NCBI RefSeq assembly: GCF_900114415.1
Contig: NZ_FOSZ01000004.1
Location: forward strand, 310,001-374,000
Reading direction: 5' to 3'
Length of the DNA stretch: 64,000 nt
Source: Shimia haliotis
Lineage (GTDB): Bacteria; Pseudomonadota; Alphaproteobacteria; Rhodobacterales; Rhodobacteraceae
Part shown: in pieces, positions 52,559 through 61,372 of the stretch
Numbering within the stretch: position 1 is the first letter of the stretch
Layout of the letters: every line of letters begins with the position of its first letter
Position numbers and translations under genes: made by a program
The notes under the pieces: model-generated
Databases searched by the model: none
The model's input: only the letters and a program-made list of their open reading frames with translations
Told to the model about the DNA's origin: nothing

Positions 52559-54112
52559 ATGTTGAGATTCCGTGCGGCGATATGCGCCGCACTTTCTGTT
52601 TTTGCCAGCGCGCTGTTTGCGCAGGATGTCACCCTTAAATCCCATGACGGGGCCGTTGAAATCATCGGCACGCTGCGTGGGTTTGACGGTGAATTTTACC
52701 GCGTTGACACGGTGTATGGCGAACTGACTGTCGATGGCTCCGGTGTGACATGCGACGGTCCGGGATGTCCTAATCTTATCAATTATGTAGCCGACATTTC
52801 CATTTCCGGGTCAGAGCGGATGGCGCAGGTTTTGATGCCTGCGTTGCTGGAGGCTTTTGCCTTGCGAAATGGCTACGCTATTGCCCGCCATGATCTCGAG
52901 GAAGGTCGATTTGAATATCGGGTTATGCAGGAAACAACAGGAGAGTTGCGGGCCCGTTTCAGATTCCATGCCAGCAATGCCGATGAGGGGTTTGCCGACC
53001 TTTTGGCGGACGAAGCGGATATTGCGATGTCGTTGCGGGAAATTAGGCCGGAGGAAGCCGCACTGGGCTATGAGGCGGGTCTTGGAGACATGAGCGACAG
53101 CAACCGCAGCCGAGTCTTGGCGCTTGACGGAATGGTGCCGGTTGTTGCTGCGGGGAATCCAGTTTCGACAATTTCCTTGGTTGAGCTGGCCACGGTTTTT
53201 GCGGGCAAGGTCACAAATTGGAAGGCTTTGGGCGGGCCGGATGCGCCGATTTCTGTACATCTGGAGGCGCCGACGTCGGGTTTTGCGCAGGCTGTGGAAG
53301 ATCAATTGATGCGACCGGCGGCACAGGAGTTTGACGCCAACATTACACGCCATAGCGCCGGGGCCGATCTTATCACTGCTGTGGAAAGAGACCCTTTTGC
53401 CATTGGAATCACAAACTTTTCCAATACATCAAATGCCAAGGTTCTGACGTTGAGTGGCACTTGCGGCTTTTCGTTGGAAGCGTCCCGAAGGACAATCAAA
53501 ACAGAAGATTACCCTCTCAATGCGCCGATGTTCCTTTACTTTCCAGCACGACGCTTGCCCAAGTTGGCGCGGGACTTTCTTGCCTATACACGCGGGCCAT
53601 CGGCGCAGGTGGTGATCCGGCGCGCAGGATTTGTTGACCAGACATCCGAAGAAATTCCGGTCAACATTCAAGGGGATCGTCTGGCCAATGCAATCTCCGT
53701 GGTCGGAGAGGATCTGACATTCGAAACCACGCAAGAGATGATGGCAACGCTGCTGGGTAAGAAGCGCCTGACAACGTCGTTTCGATTCCAAGCTGGGTCT
53801 TCTCGACTGGATGCGCAGTCCCGTTCCAATGTGCATCAACTCGCGCGGGCGTTGGAGAGCGGACGGTATGATGCCCGTCGCTTATATTTTGTTGGGTTTT
53901 CTGACGGAGATGGCCCCGCAAAGATCAACCGCAGTATTGCATTGAAGCGGGCGGAGGCGGTGCGTGATGCGGTTCTGGCAGCCGCAGAAACGGCGAACCC
54001 TGATCGCCTGTTGCTTGAAACTGTGGCCTTTGGGGAGGCGATGCCGATGGCCTGTGATGACACGTCCTGGGGACGGCAGGTGAACCGGCGGGTGGAAATC
54101 TGGGTAGAGTGA
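52559..54112 (+). CDS. Phosphate-type periplasmic binding domain fused to OmpA domain
   Basis: A 517-residue exported protein. After the signal peptide (SVFASALFA, about residues 1-21) comes a short beta domain, then from about 75 to 345 a PstS-like solute-binding fold: ISGSERMAQVLMPALLEAF, ADIAMSLREI, FAGKVTNWKALGGPDAPISV, and GFAQAVEDQLM. The C-terminal 120 residues are an OmpA/MotB peptidoglycan-binding domain (FRFQAGSSRLDAQSRSNV, GFSDGDGPAKINRSIALKRA, NRRVEIWV). The design would tether a ligand-binding module to the cell wall. Ligand unknown. Co-transcribed with the preceding unknown gene. Confidence 0.82.
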   Translation: MLRFRAAICAALSVFASALFAQDVTLKSHDGAVEIIGTLRGFDGEFYRVDTVYGELTVDGSGVTCDGPGCPNLINYVADISISGSERMAQVLMPALLEAFALRNGYAIARHDLEEGRFEYRVMQETTGELRARFRFHASNADEGFADLLADEADIAMSLREIRPEEAALGYEAGLGDMSDSNRSRVLALDGMVPVVAAGNPVSTISLVELATVFAGKVTNWKALGGPDAPISVHLEAPTSGFAQAVEDQLMRPAAQEFDANITRHSAGADLITAVERDPFAIGITNFSNTSNAKVLTLSGTCGFSLEASRRTIKTEDYPLNAPMFLYFPARRLPKLARDFLAYTRGPSAQVVIRRAGFVDQTSEEIPVNIQGDRLANAISVVGEDLTFETTQEMMATLLGKKRLTTSFRFQAGSSRLDAQSRSNVHQLARALESGRYDARRLYFVGFSDGDGPAKINRSIALKRAEAVRDAVLAAAETANPDRLLLETVAFGEAMPMACDDTSWGRQVNRRVEIWVE

Positions 54113-54114
54113 TC

Positions 54115-54876
54115 TCAGAGATGTCCCTCTGAGCGAAAGCTCAGCTCGCGGGATTTTCCTATAATCAGGTGGTCGTGCAACGTGATGCCTAACGCTTGGG
54201 CTGCTGTGTTGATTTGATGGGTCATCGCGATGTCACTGTCGGATGGTGTGGGATCGCCGGATGGGTGATTATGTACTAAAATCAGAGCACTAGCGTTGAG
54301 TTCAAGCGCTCGCTTGGCGACCTCTCGGGGGTAGACCGGCACATGGTTTACGGTCCCCTGTGCCTGAGCTTCGTCTGCGATCAATGTGTTTTTTGTGTCC
54401 AAAAACAACACTCTGAACTGTTCCGTATCCCGATGCGCCATGGTGGTGTGACAATAGTCCACCAAGGCGTCCCAACCAGAGAGCACGTGGCGTTGCATAA
54501 CACGACTGCGGGCGAGGCGATGAGCGGCAGCCTCCACGAGCTTGAGTTCGGTCACTACCGCGTCGCCGACGCCGTTGACCGCCTTCAATCGGGCCAATGG
54601 GGCAGAAAGGACGCCATTGAAATCACCGAATGTTTCCAACAAGATATGGGCAAGGGGTTTGACATCCTGACGGGGAATGGCGCGAAAAAGGACCAGTTCG
54701 AGCATTTCGTAGTCGGGCAGTGCGTCTGCCCCGCCAGACAGAAACCGCGCTCTCAGACGTTTGCGATGATCGCGCAGATAGGATGGCAATTTGCCGGATG
54801 GCAGAGGGGCCATAGGGGCTTCATCCACATCAAAAAGAGGCAGCGGTTTCTCCGAAAAGGTGCTTGGGTCAGACAT
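54115..54876 (-). CDS. radC: RadC/JAB-domain protein
   Basis: A 253-residue protein: N-terminal helix-hairpin-helix region ([20 protein letters not shown]) and a C-terminal JAB1/MPN-like metalloprotease fold with the JAMM motif in [16 protein letters not shown] (about residues 200-215). Historically called a DNA repair protein; its activity is not proven. Cytoplasmic. The ATG is preferred to a TTG seven codons earlier. The region upstream of the gene contains a phased ACCGAC array in the same orientation. It is convergent with the OmpA-fusion gene. Confidence 0.88.
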   Translation of the reverse strand: MSDPSTFSEKPLPLFDVDEAPMAPLPSGKLPSYLRDHRKRLRARFLSGGADALPDYEMLELVLFRAIPRQDVKPLAHILLETFGDFNGVLSAPLARLKAVNGVGDAVVTELKLVEAAAHRLARSRVMQRHVLSGWDALVDYCHTTMAHRDTEQFRVLFLDTKNTLIADEAQAQGTVNHVPVYPREVAKRALELNASALILVHNHPSGDPTPSDSDIAMTHQINTAAQALGITLHDHLIIGKSRELSFRSEGHL

Positions 54877-54934
54877 AATCCAAGGCTGCGCGGACAAGGT
54901 TAACCAATGGTAAATATCAGCGAAAACCCCTGTG

Positions 54935-54981
54935 AAATCGACGTCGGCAAAACGTCGGTATTATGTCGGTATCGCGTCGGT
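54935..54981 (-). repeat. Array of ACCGAC words with exact 11-bp spacing (copy 2)
   Basis: On the minus strand, ACCGAC occurs three times and GCCGAC once (plus-strand GTCGGT at 54976, 54965 and 54954, GTCGGC at 54943), each exactly 11 bases apart. Three bases after the last comes GATTT, exactly as in the array at 27020-27055. The array lies about 60-105 bp upstream of the radC ATG, in radC orientation, in the region between divergent radC and a binding-protein gene. It looks like a protein-binding array on one face of DNA; no regulator is known to me. Confidence 0.75.
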
Positions 54982-55113
54982 GCGAAAAGACGCGCGCCGG
55001 ATTTTCCGGACATAGAGACTTTCTTGAGGGAGCAAGCCGACGTCTTCGGGTTGTGACTTTGCACTTTGGGTGAAATGGTGCCGCAAGGGATTTAGGGATA
55101 GGTGGAGATATTC

Positions 55114-55965
55114 GTGCGACTTTTTTCAGCAGCGCTTTTGGTGGGTCTGGCAACGACGGGCGGGGCAATGGCGCAGACCATTGACCGTATTCTGGAGCGC
55201 AACGAGTTGCGGCTTGGCTATCGTGTGGATGCGCCCCCTTTGTCCTTTCAGACCACAGATGGACAACCGGGCGGGTTCACGCCGCAGGTCTGTGTGCAGG
55301 TGGCGCATGGTATCGTACAGGCACTGGGTGCTGAGAGTCTGAATGTGCAAATGGTGCCAGTGGACGCGACGGACAGGTTTAACAAAGTCGCCAGTGGCGA
55401 GATTGATCTGTTGTGCGGTGCAGCGAGCATCACGCTGGAGCGGCGCAAGGTCGTGGATTTTTCGATCCCCGTGTATGTTGATGGCGCAGCGGTTCTGATG
55501 CCGTCAGACAAGCCTACCAGCTTTGGTGACGATCTGCGTGCCAATACCGAGATGCCAGTGGGTGTCCGGCAAGGCACCACTACCGAAGCGCAGCTTCAGG
55601 TGTTTATGGAGGCCAACAAAATCGATCGCGAGATCGCCCCTTTCGCCGATCACCAGAGCGCGATTGTGGCGATGGAAGAGGGAGAGATTGGGGCCTATGT
55701 GGCAGACCAATCCATTTTGGTAGGACTTTGGCTGTCGAGCCCACAGAAGAATGCGCTGATGGTGTCGCCCAACCTGTTAACGATGGAGAAGCAGGGGCTG
55801 GCAATGGCGCGTGGAGATGCGGATTTCCGTCTGATGGTGGATGGCATCTTGTCCAATATGTATCGCAACGGTGTGCTGGTGGAACTTTTAGAGCAATCCA
55901 TTCCCGGCCTGGAGCCGGGGCAGGCGCTTAAGGCGATGATGTTGATTGCGCCGGAGGTGGAATAA
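55114..55965 (+). CDS. Amino-acid-type ABC substrate-binding protein
   Basis: A 283-residue periplasmic binding protein of the polar amino acid (SBP_bac_3) family: signal peptide ending GGAMA, then LERNELRLGYRVDAPPLSF, DLLCGAASITLERRKVVDFS, VGVRQGTTTEAQL and a GLAMARGDADFR strand near the end. The GTG start is chosen because GGTGGAG lies seven bases upstream; an earlier GTG would sit on that ribosome site. No permease or ATPase gene is adjacent, so it is either an orphan binding protein or a sensor. Confidence 0.87.
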   Translation: MRLFSAALLVGLATTGGAMAQTIDRILERNELRLGYRVDAPPLSFQTTDGQPGGFTPQVCVQVAHGIVQALGAESLNVQMVPVDATDRFNKVASGEIDLLCGAASITLERRKVVDFSIPVYVDGAAVLMPSDKPTSFGDDLRANTEMPVGVRQGTTTEAQLQVFMEANKIDREIAPFADHQSAIVAMEEGEIGAYVADQSILVGLWLSSPQKNALMVSPNLLTMEKQGLAMARGDADFRLMVDGILSNMYRNGVLVELLEQSIPGLEPGQALKAMMLIAPEVE

Positions 55966-56066
55966 CTTCTTTGTAGTTATCTACCGACGGCTTTTTAACT
56001 TGTATTGGAATTGGAGTTGCGGTCATTTGGCTGAAACAACCCTAAGAAGATAATTTCATTAATAGG

Positions 56067-56732
56067 TTGAGAGCAATTTGCCTGGCCATTGCCGGATTGG
56101 TTTTGGCGGGCTGTATGACGACGACCTCAGAGGCACCTGATCCGCGGTATGCGGGGATGGAGCGGCAGACAGCGACTGCATTGGGGGAGGTCTTCTATTA
56201 CTTTGAACGCCCGTAGGACGGTCGGGTTCTGGCCGTTTTGAGGGATAACTCAATTGGCAGTATCCTTGTGTATTCCGGTTCGACCGAGGCTAGTCTTCGA
56301 CAAGGGTTGCAGTCCCACTTCTATGCGAAGGGGCAAGCCTGTGACATTGGACGCGGAACTCTCATTAATGATGGCAGCTATGAGTATCGATATACTTGTA
56401 CAGGCTCCGTTTCGCCTACCCGCTATTGCGTGACGGAAGCAGAGTGTCAGGAGTTTGCCCGTCAGGGATTTGCGGTGGATCGAAGTTTTGTTGGGGTGCC
56501 CGGCAAGCCATTGAGGTGGTCGTACCACAAAGCCATCGCCTATGAGAAACGTGAGTACCACCGTTTGTTGATCAAGATGGACTTGTCCCATCGTATTGGC
56601 GGCGGACAGTTCGATACATCGGACTACATTGAGGGGGTTAAAGCTTTTTTCGTCATGACTGGAAAGTCGTGTAAATCCAAAATTGAAACTTACAGAGGAA
56701 TTGAAAGCGCAGTCTTTAGCTATTCCTGCTAA
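56067..56732 (+). pseudogene. Lipoprotein gene interrupted by an in-frame TAG
   Basis: From a TTG at 56067 one frame encodes a lipoprotein signal with lipobox LAGC, then about 30 mature residues to EVFYYFERP, where codon 50 is TAG (56214-56216). The same frame then continues from DGRVLAVLRDNSIG for 172 codons to TAA. The downstream part has six cysteines and a beta-rich pattern but no family I recognise. Because signal and body are in frame across a single stop, I read it as one gene with a nonsense change. The start is uncertain (no good ribosome site). The stop at its end lies at the edge of the dnaJ terminator. Confidence 0.6.
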
Positions 56733-56764
56733 CAAAAAAGCCCCGGTTCACTACGCCGGGGCTT
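56732..56764 (-). terminator. Rho-independent terminator after dnaJ
   Basis: A 9-bp stem (AAGCCCCGG / CCGGGGCTT) followed, in dnaJ orientation, by TTTTTTGTT. It lies 27 bases after the dnaJ stop and touches the end of the lipoprotein gene on the other strand. Confidence 0.9.
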
Positions 56765-56790
56765 CATTCTTTTCGACGTACTTAAAGCGG

Positions 56791-57936
56791 TCAGCCTTTC
56801 ATCGAGTCCCAGAAACTCTTCACCGAACTGAAGAAGCTGGAGCTTTCGGGGTTGTTCTCCTCGCTCAACTCTTCGAACTCACGCAACAGCTCTTTTTGGC
56901 GGCTGGTGAGTTTGACGGGGGTTTCCACCGCCAGTTCGATCACCATATCGCCGGAGCCGCCGCCGCGCAGGGCGGGCATGCCCTTGCCGCGCAGGCGCAT
57001 CTGGCGGCCGGATTGGGAACCCGAGGGGATTTTCACACGCGAGCGGCCGCCGTCGATGGTCGGCACTTCGATGTCGCCGCCCAGTGCCGCATTGGTCATG
57101 GAAACCGGTACGCGGCAATAGAGGTTGACGCCATCGCGTTCGAAAATTTTATGGGGCGCGACCTCGATGAAGATGTAGAGATCGCCCGAAGGGCCGCCGC
57201 GCATGCCGGCTTCGCCTTCGCCCGCAAGGCGGATGCGGGTGCCGGTTTCCACGCCTGCGGGGATGTTGACCGAAAGTGCGCGGTCTTTTTCCACGCGACC
57301 TTGGCCGCCACAGGATTTGCACGGGTTCTGGATGATCTGACCAAGGCCCGAACAGGTCGGACAGGTGCGTTCCACGGTGAAGAAGCCCTGTTGCGCGCGC
57401 ACCTTGCCCATGCCGGAGCAGGTCGGGCAGGTGGTGGGCTCTGAGCCGCCTTCGGCACCAGAGCCATTGCAGCCCTCGCAGGACACGGAGGTGGGCACGT
57501 TGATGGTCTTTTGCATGCCGCTGAAGGCATCTTCGAGCGTCACGCGCAGGTTATAGCGCAGGTCGGCGCCACGAGAGGCTCGGCGTCCGCCACCGCGTTG
57601 ACCGCCGCCGCCCATGAAGTCGCCGAACAGGTCGTCAAACACGTCGGAGAAGGCAGAGGCGAAATCACCTTGACCCGGGTGGCCGCCGCGCGGGCCGCCG
57701 CCCATACCGCCTTCGAAGGCAGCGTGGCCGTAGCGGTCATAGGCCGCTTTCTTCTCTGCGTCCTTCAGGACTTCGTAGGCCTCGTTGGCCTCTTTGAACT
57801 GTGCCTCGGCATCGGGATTGTCCGCGTTGCGGTCAGGGTGCAGTTCTTTGGCTTTCGTACGATAGCCTTTTTTGATTTCGTCTGCCGAAGCCCCTTTGGC
57901 GACGCCAAGGACCTCATAGAAGTCACGTTTAGCCAT
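56791..57936 (-). CDS. dnaJ: Co-chaperone DnaJ
   Basis: A 381-residue type I J-protein. The J domain (1-70) has the HPD at residues 33-35 that stimulates DnaK ATPase. A Gly-rich linker ([13 protein letters not shown]) follows, then four CXXCXGXG zinc-binding repeats between about 145 and 215, and the C-terminal client-binding domains. Complete. It follows dnaK on the same strand with a 79-bp gap holding a hairpin, so it is expressed with dnaK but possibly at a lower level. Confidence 0.97.
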   Translation of the reverse strand: MAKRDFYEVLGVAKGASADEIKKGYRTKAKELHPDRNADNPDAEAQFKEANEAYEVLKDAEKKAAYDRYGHAAFEGGMGGGPRGGHPGQGDFASAFSDVFDDLFGDFMGGGGQRGGGRRASRGADLRYNLRVTLEDAFSGMQKTINVPTSVSCEGCNGSGAEGGSEPTTCPTCSGMGKVRAQQGFFTVERTCPTCSGLGQIIQNPCKSCGGQGRVEKDRALSVNIPAGVETGTRIRLAGEGEAGMRGGPSGDLYIFIEVAPHKIFERDGVNLYCRVPVSMTNAALGGDIEVPTIDGGRSRVKIPSGSQSGRQMRLRGKGMPALRGGGSGDMVIELAVETPVKLTSRQKELLREFEELSEENNPESSSFFSSVKSFWDSMKG

Positions 57937-57953
57937 GGGTTACTCCTTTGGGT

Positions 57954-57991
57954 CGGAAAACAAAGGGCCGATCCGGCAACCGGACCGGCCC
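57954..57991 (-). terminator. Hairpin between dnaK and dnaJ (attenuating terminator)
   Basis: An imperfect 12-bp G+C-rich stem (GGGCCG.TCCGG / CCGGA.CGGCCC, one mismatch) with a CAA loop, followed in the dnaK direction by TTTGTTTTCC. Its place between dnaK and dnaJ suggests partial termination that keeps DnaJ lower than DnaK, or an RNA-end stabiliser. Confidence 0.65.
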
Positions 57992-58015
57992 AAATGTGTG
58001 TTCCGAGAGCGCAAT

Positions 58016-59929
58016 TTAGCGCTTGTCGTCGTTCAGGTCTTCGAAGTCGGCGTCGACGATGTCGTCGGCACCCGGACCCATGTCTGCCGCTTCTGGCTCT
58101 TCGCCGGCCTCAGCTTGGCTTGCCTTGTAGATGGCTTCGCCAAGTTTCATGGCCGATTCGGTCACGTTCTGGATGCCGGATTTGATTTTCTCGGCGGACG
58201 CGTCGTCTTTTTCCAGATCATCCTTGAGCGCGGCGATTGCCAACTCGATGGCTTCGACGGTTGTCGGATCGACCTTGTCGGAGTGCTCTTCCACAGATTT
58301 CTCGGTCGAGTGGATGAGGCTTTCCGCCTGGTTTTTCGCTTCGATCAGCTCGCGGCGTTCTTTGTCCGCCTCGGCATTCTCTTCGGCGTCCTGAACCATC
58401 TTTTCGATGTCCGCGTCAGAAAGGCCACCAGATGCCTGAATGGTGATTTTCTGTTCTTTGCCGGTGCCTTTGTCAGCCGCACCAACAGACACGATGCCGT
58501 TGGCGTCGATGTCGAAGGTCACTTCGATTTGGGGCATACCGCGCGGTGCGGGCGGGATGTCTTCGAGGTTGAACTGGCCGAGGATCTTGTTGTCGGCAGC
58601 CATTTCTCGCTCACCCTGGAACACTCGGATGGTCACGGCGTTCTGGTTGTCTTCCGCGGTGGAGAAGATCTGCGACTTTTTGGTCGGGATCGTGGTGTTG
58701 CGGTCGATCAGGCGGGTGAACACGCCACCCAGCGTTTCGATGCCCAGCGACAGCGGGGTCACGTCCAGCAGAACCACGTCTTTGACGTCGCCCTGCAGAA
58801 CGCCGGCCTGAATGGCTGCGCCCATGGCAACCACTTCGTCAGGGTTCACGCCTTTGTGGGGCTCTTTGCCGAAGAACTTGGTCACTTCTTCGATGACGCG
58901 CGGCATGCGGGTCATACCACCCACCAGAACCACTTCGTCGATCTCGTTTGCGGACAGGCCGGCATCCTTCAGCGCTGCCTGACAAGGCTTCATAGAAGCT
59001 TTGATCAGGTCACCCACGAGGCTTTCCAGCTTGGCACGGGTCAGTTTGATGACCATGTGCAGCGGGGTGCCGGAGGACGGGTCCATGGAAATAAACGGCT
59101 GGTTGATCTCGGTCTGGGAAGAGGAGGAGAGCTCGATCTTGGCTTTCTCCGCGGCTTCCTTCAGACGCTGCAGCGCCATTTTGTCTTTGGTCAGGTCGAC
59201 GTTGTGCTCTTTTTTGAACTCACCTGCGAGGTAGTTCACGATGCGCATGTCGAAGTCTTCACCGCCGAGGAACGTGTCGCCGTTGGTGGATTTTACTTCG
59301 AACAGGCCGTCGTCGATTTCGAGGATGGTCACGTCGAATGTACCGCCGCCGAGGTCATAGACCGCGATAGTTTGGGTTTCTTCTTTGTCCAGACCATAGG
59401 CCAGTGCAGCTGCGGTCGGCTCGTTGATGATGCGCAGCACTTCGAGGCCAGCGATTTTGCCGGCGTCTTTGGTGGCCTGACGCTGAGCGTCGTTGAAGTA
59501 GGCAGGCACGGTGATGACCGCTTGGGTCACGTCTTCGCCAAGGTAGGACTCAGCGGTTTCTTTCATTTTGCCGAGGATGAACGCGGACAGCTGGCTCGGG
59601 GAGTACTTCTCACCCTTGGCTTCGACCCATGCATCGCCGTTGCCGCCGTTGATCACAGAGAACGGCATGTTCTTGAGATCTTTGGCCAGAGCGGAATCGT
59701 CATAGCGGCGACCGATCAGACGCTTAACGCCAAATACGGTGTTTTCGGGGTTGGTGACGGCCTGGCGTTTTGCCGGCTGGCCTACGAGGCGCTCGTCGTC
59801 GGTGAACGCAACGATAGATGGCGTGGTACGCGCACCTTCGGCGTTTTCGATTACTTTTGGTTGGGAGCCATCCATGATGGCCACACAAGAGTTTGTTGTA
59901 CCGAGATCGATACCAATCACTTTGCTCAT
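58016..59929 (-). CDS. dnaK: Hsp70 chaperone DnaK
   Basis: A 637-residue Hsp70. The nucleotide-binding domain begins [16 protein letters not shown], with [11 protein letters not shown] and [13 protein letters not shown]; the substrate-binding domain starts near [14 protein letters not shown], and the lid ends in an acidic tail ([12 protein letters not shown]). ATP-driven folding of cytoplasmic proteins with DnaJ and GrpE. Full length. A sigma-32-type promoter lies about 110 bp upstream. Confidence 0.98.
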   Translation of the reverse strand: MSKVIGIDLGTTNSCVAIMDGSQPKVIENAEGARTTPSIVAFTDDERLVGQPAKRQAVTNPENTVFGVKRLIGRRYDDSALAKDLKNMPFSVINGGNGDAWVEAKGEKYSPSQLSAFILGKMKETAESYLGEDVTQAVITVPAYFNDAQRQATKDAGKIAGLEVLRIINEPTAAALAYGLDKEETQTIAVYDLGGGTFDVTILEIDDGLFEVKSTNGDTFLGGEDFDMRIVNYLAGEFKKEHNVDLTKDKMALQRLKEAAEKAKIELSSSSQTEINQPFISMDPSSGTPLHMVIKLTRAKLESLVGDLIKASMKPCQAALKDAGLSANEIDEVVLVGGMTRMPRVIEEVTKFFGKEPHKGVNPDEVVAMGAAIQAGVLQGDVKDVVLLDVTPLSLGIETLGGVFTRLIDRNTTIPTKKSQIFSTAEDNQNAVTIRVFQGEREMAADNKILGQFNLEDIPPAPRGMPQIEVTFDIDANGIVSVGAADKGTGKEQKITIQASGGLSDADIEKMVQDAEENAEADKERRELIEAKNQAESLIHSTEKSVEEHSDKVDPTTVEAIELAIAALKDDLEKDDASAEKIKSGIQNVTESAMKLGEAIYKASQAEAGEEPEAADMGPGADDIVDADFEDLNDDKR

Positions 59930-60035
59930 TTTGTATCCCTTCTACTTAAGGCGATGTATGGTGCCCGGACCCGAAATGGCATCCGCGCCTGATCCAGTTT
60001 GCCTTCCCGAGAGATCGGAAAAGCGCTTCGGAGCG

Positions 60036-60065
60036 TATATAGGGCCGAGAAATAGGCCCTGCAAG
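60036..60065 (-). promoter_or_regulatory. dnaK: Sigma-32 (RpoH)-type promoter for dnaK
   Basis: On the minus strand CTTGCA (-35, plus-strand 60060-60065) is followed after 16 bases by CCTATATA (-10, 60036-60043). This matches the alphaproteobacterial RpoH pattern (CTTG..., about 17 bases, CCTAT.T). It is about 107 bases upstream of the dnaK ATG and upstream of the divergent alkB. Heat-shock induction of dnaK-dnaJ is the expected outcome. Confidence 0.75.
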
Positions 60066-60136
60066 CGCAAGGGGTGGGCGATTTGGGATGAATCACGACA
60101 TTTGTTTTGGCAATTGCGCGGAGAGCACAGGCAGAA

Positions 60137-60745
60137 ATGAACGATCGGTTAATAATTCGGGGGTTTGAGGTGGTGAAAGAGGCTCTTGAGCCTGCCGCTC
60201 AGGCCGCGATGGTTGCGGACCTGCGTGATATCGCCCGCGCGGCACCGATGCGATCACCTGTCACACGCTGGGGCAAACCGATGAGTGTGAAAATGACCAG
60301 TGCAGGGCGCGTGGGCTGGATTTCGGACAGACGGGGGTATCGTTACGAGCCCACGCATCCGGACGGAACGGCATGGCCTGCGATACCGCATTCTATTCTC
60401 ACTTTGTGGCGGGATGTCACCGGACTTGAGCGGGAGCCGGATTGTTGTCTGATCAACTACTACGGCGAAGGCGCGCGCATGGGGTTGCATCAGGACAAAG
60501 ACGAAGGGGATTTTGATTGGCCGGTGGTGTCGGTGAGCCTTGGGGATGACGGATTGTTTAGAATGGGAGGCGTGGAGCGTGGTGGCAGCACTGAGTCTCT
60601 CTGGTTGCAGTCCGGCGATGTGGTGGTGATGGGCGGCGCGGCGCGTTTGGCCTATCACGGAGTGGACAAAATCAGGTTCCGTTCGTCACGCTTGTTGCCG
60701 GACGGAGGGCGGATCAACATCACCTTGCGGGTGGTTGAATCATAG
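60137..60745 (+). CDS. alkB: AlkB-type alpha-ketoglutarate-dependent dioxygenase
   Basis: A 202-residue Fe(II)/2-oxoglutarate dioxygenase that directly repairs N-alkylated bases such as 1-methyladenine and 3-methylcytosine. The iron facial triad is His118, Asp120 (LHQDKDE) and His174 (AYHGVDKIR); the 2-oxoglutarate arginines are in GRINITLR (Arg192, Arg198). The NYYGEGARMGLHQD motif is typical of bacterial AlkB. The ATG at MNDRL is chosen over a frame open ten codons earlier. Divergent from dnaK. Confidence 0.92.
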   Translation: MNDRLIIRGFEVVKEALEPAAQAAMVADLRDIARAAPMRSPVTRWGKPMSVKMTSAGRVGWISDRRGYRYEPTHPDGTAWPAIPHSILTLWRDVTGLEREPDCCLINYYGEGARMGLHQDKDEGDFDWPVVSVSLGDDGLFRMGGVERGGSTESLWLQSGDVVVMGGAARLAYHGVDKIRFRSSRLLPDGGRINITLRVVES

Positions 60746-60781
60746 TTTGACCGGTGCAGGAGCTTGCCACGCTTGCTTGAG

Positions 60782-61372
60782 TCAGTATCCGGTGATCGAA
60801 CAGCATCCAGACAGAAGGGCAATTTCGCCATCATGGCTGTGATAGAGTGCGACCGACAGGCCGAATTGGCGATCCGACATACCGTCCGAGCATATTTCAC
60901 GACGGATGGTGGCCACCGAGTCGCCAAACGCCATTGCCCATAGGTCAGGGACACCAGATGCGGGCACCATCAACCCTGCTCCCGGATGGTCATAGCCGCC
61001 CTCCGGTGAGGTGAATTGCACGTTTTGGCCCTGAACAAATTCAGCGCCCCAAAAGGGTTCTGTTCCATAACAGCTGATCCGCTGAGCCAGAGCATAATCC
61101 GGGTTGGGCTCTTGGCGCGCCATATAGCGCAACGAGACCCAACCGGTGCCCTCACCGGAGTTGACTTGACCCCAGTTGCCGTTTGTGGCGATCACCTCAA
61201 TGTTGCGGGAATTGTGCGCGATCGCGCCAATGGTGTCCGAGCTTGCGCTGGCCTCTGCGCGAAGGTTGAGAACATCGTCGCTTGCCACATCAGTGACATC
61301 GTAAAGCGCAGGGAAGTCTTCTGCCCACAGGAGAGTGGGAAGGCACAGTATCGCAAAAATAAGGCGGATCAT
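60782..61372 (-). CDS. Exported SH3b-domain protein
   Basis: A 196-residue protein with a signal peptide (LIFAILCLPTLLWA). Residues about 25-90 form a bacterial SH3 domain (VLNLRAEASASSDTIGAI, WGQVNSGEGTGWVSLRYM), followed by a C-terminal domain like that in uncharacterised COG3650-type membrane-linked proteins (CYGTEPFWGAEF, with a later cysteine pair in SGCCS). It probably binds cell-wall peptides or other periplasmic ligands. The ATG overlaps the stop of the ABC-2 permease by four bases, so it is coupled to the capsule-export gene. Confidence 0.78.
   Translation of the reverse strand: MIRLIFAILCLPTLLWAEDFPALYDVTDVASDDVLNLRAEASASSDTIGAIAHNSRNIEVIATNGNWGQVNSGEGTGWVSLRYMARQEPNPDYALAQRISCYGTEPFWGAEFVQGQNVQFTSPEGGYDHPGAGLMVPASGVPDLWAMAFGDSVATIRREICSDGMSDRQFGLSVALYHSHDGEIALLSGCCSITGY

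Noticed and set aside
57935..59992. 685-codon open frame on the plus strand opposite dnaK
   Set aside because: An antisense shadow of dnaK, a well-known effect in this gene; no ribosome site and no recognisable domain.
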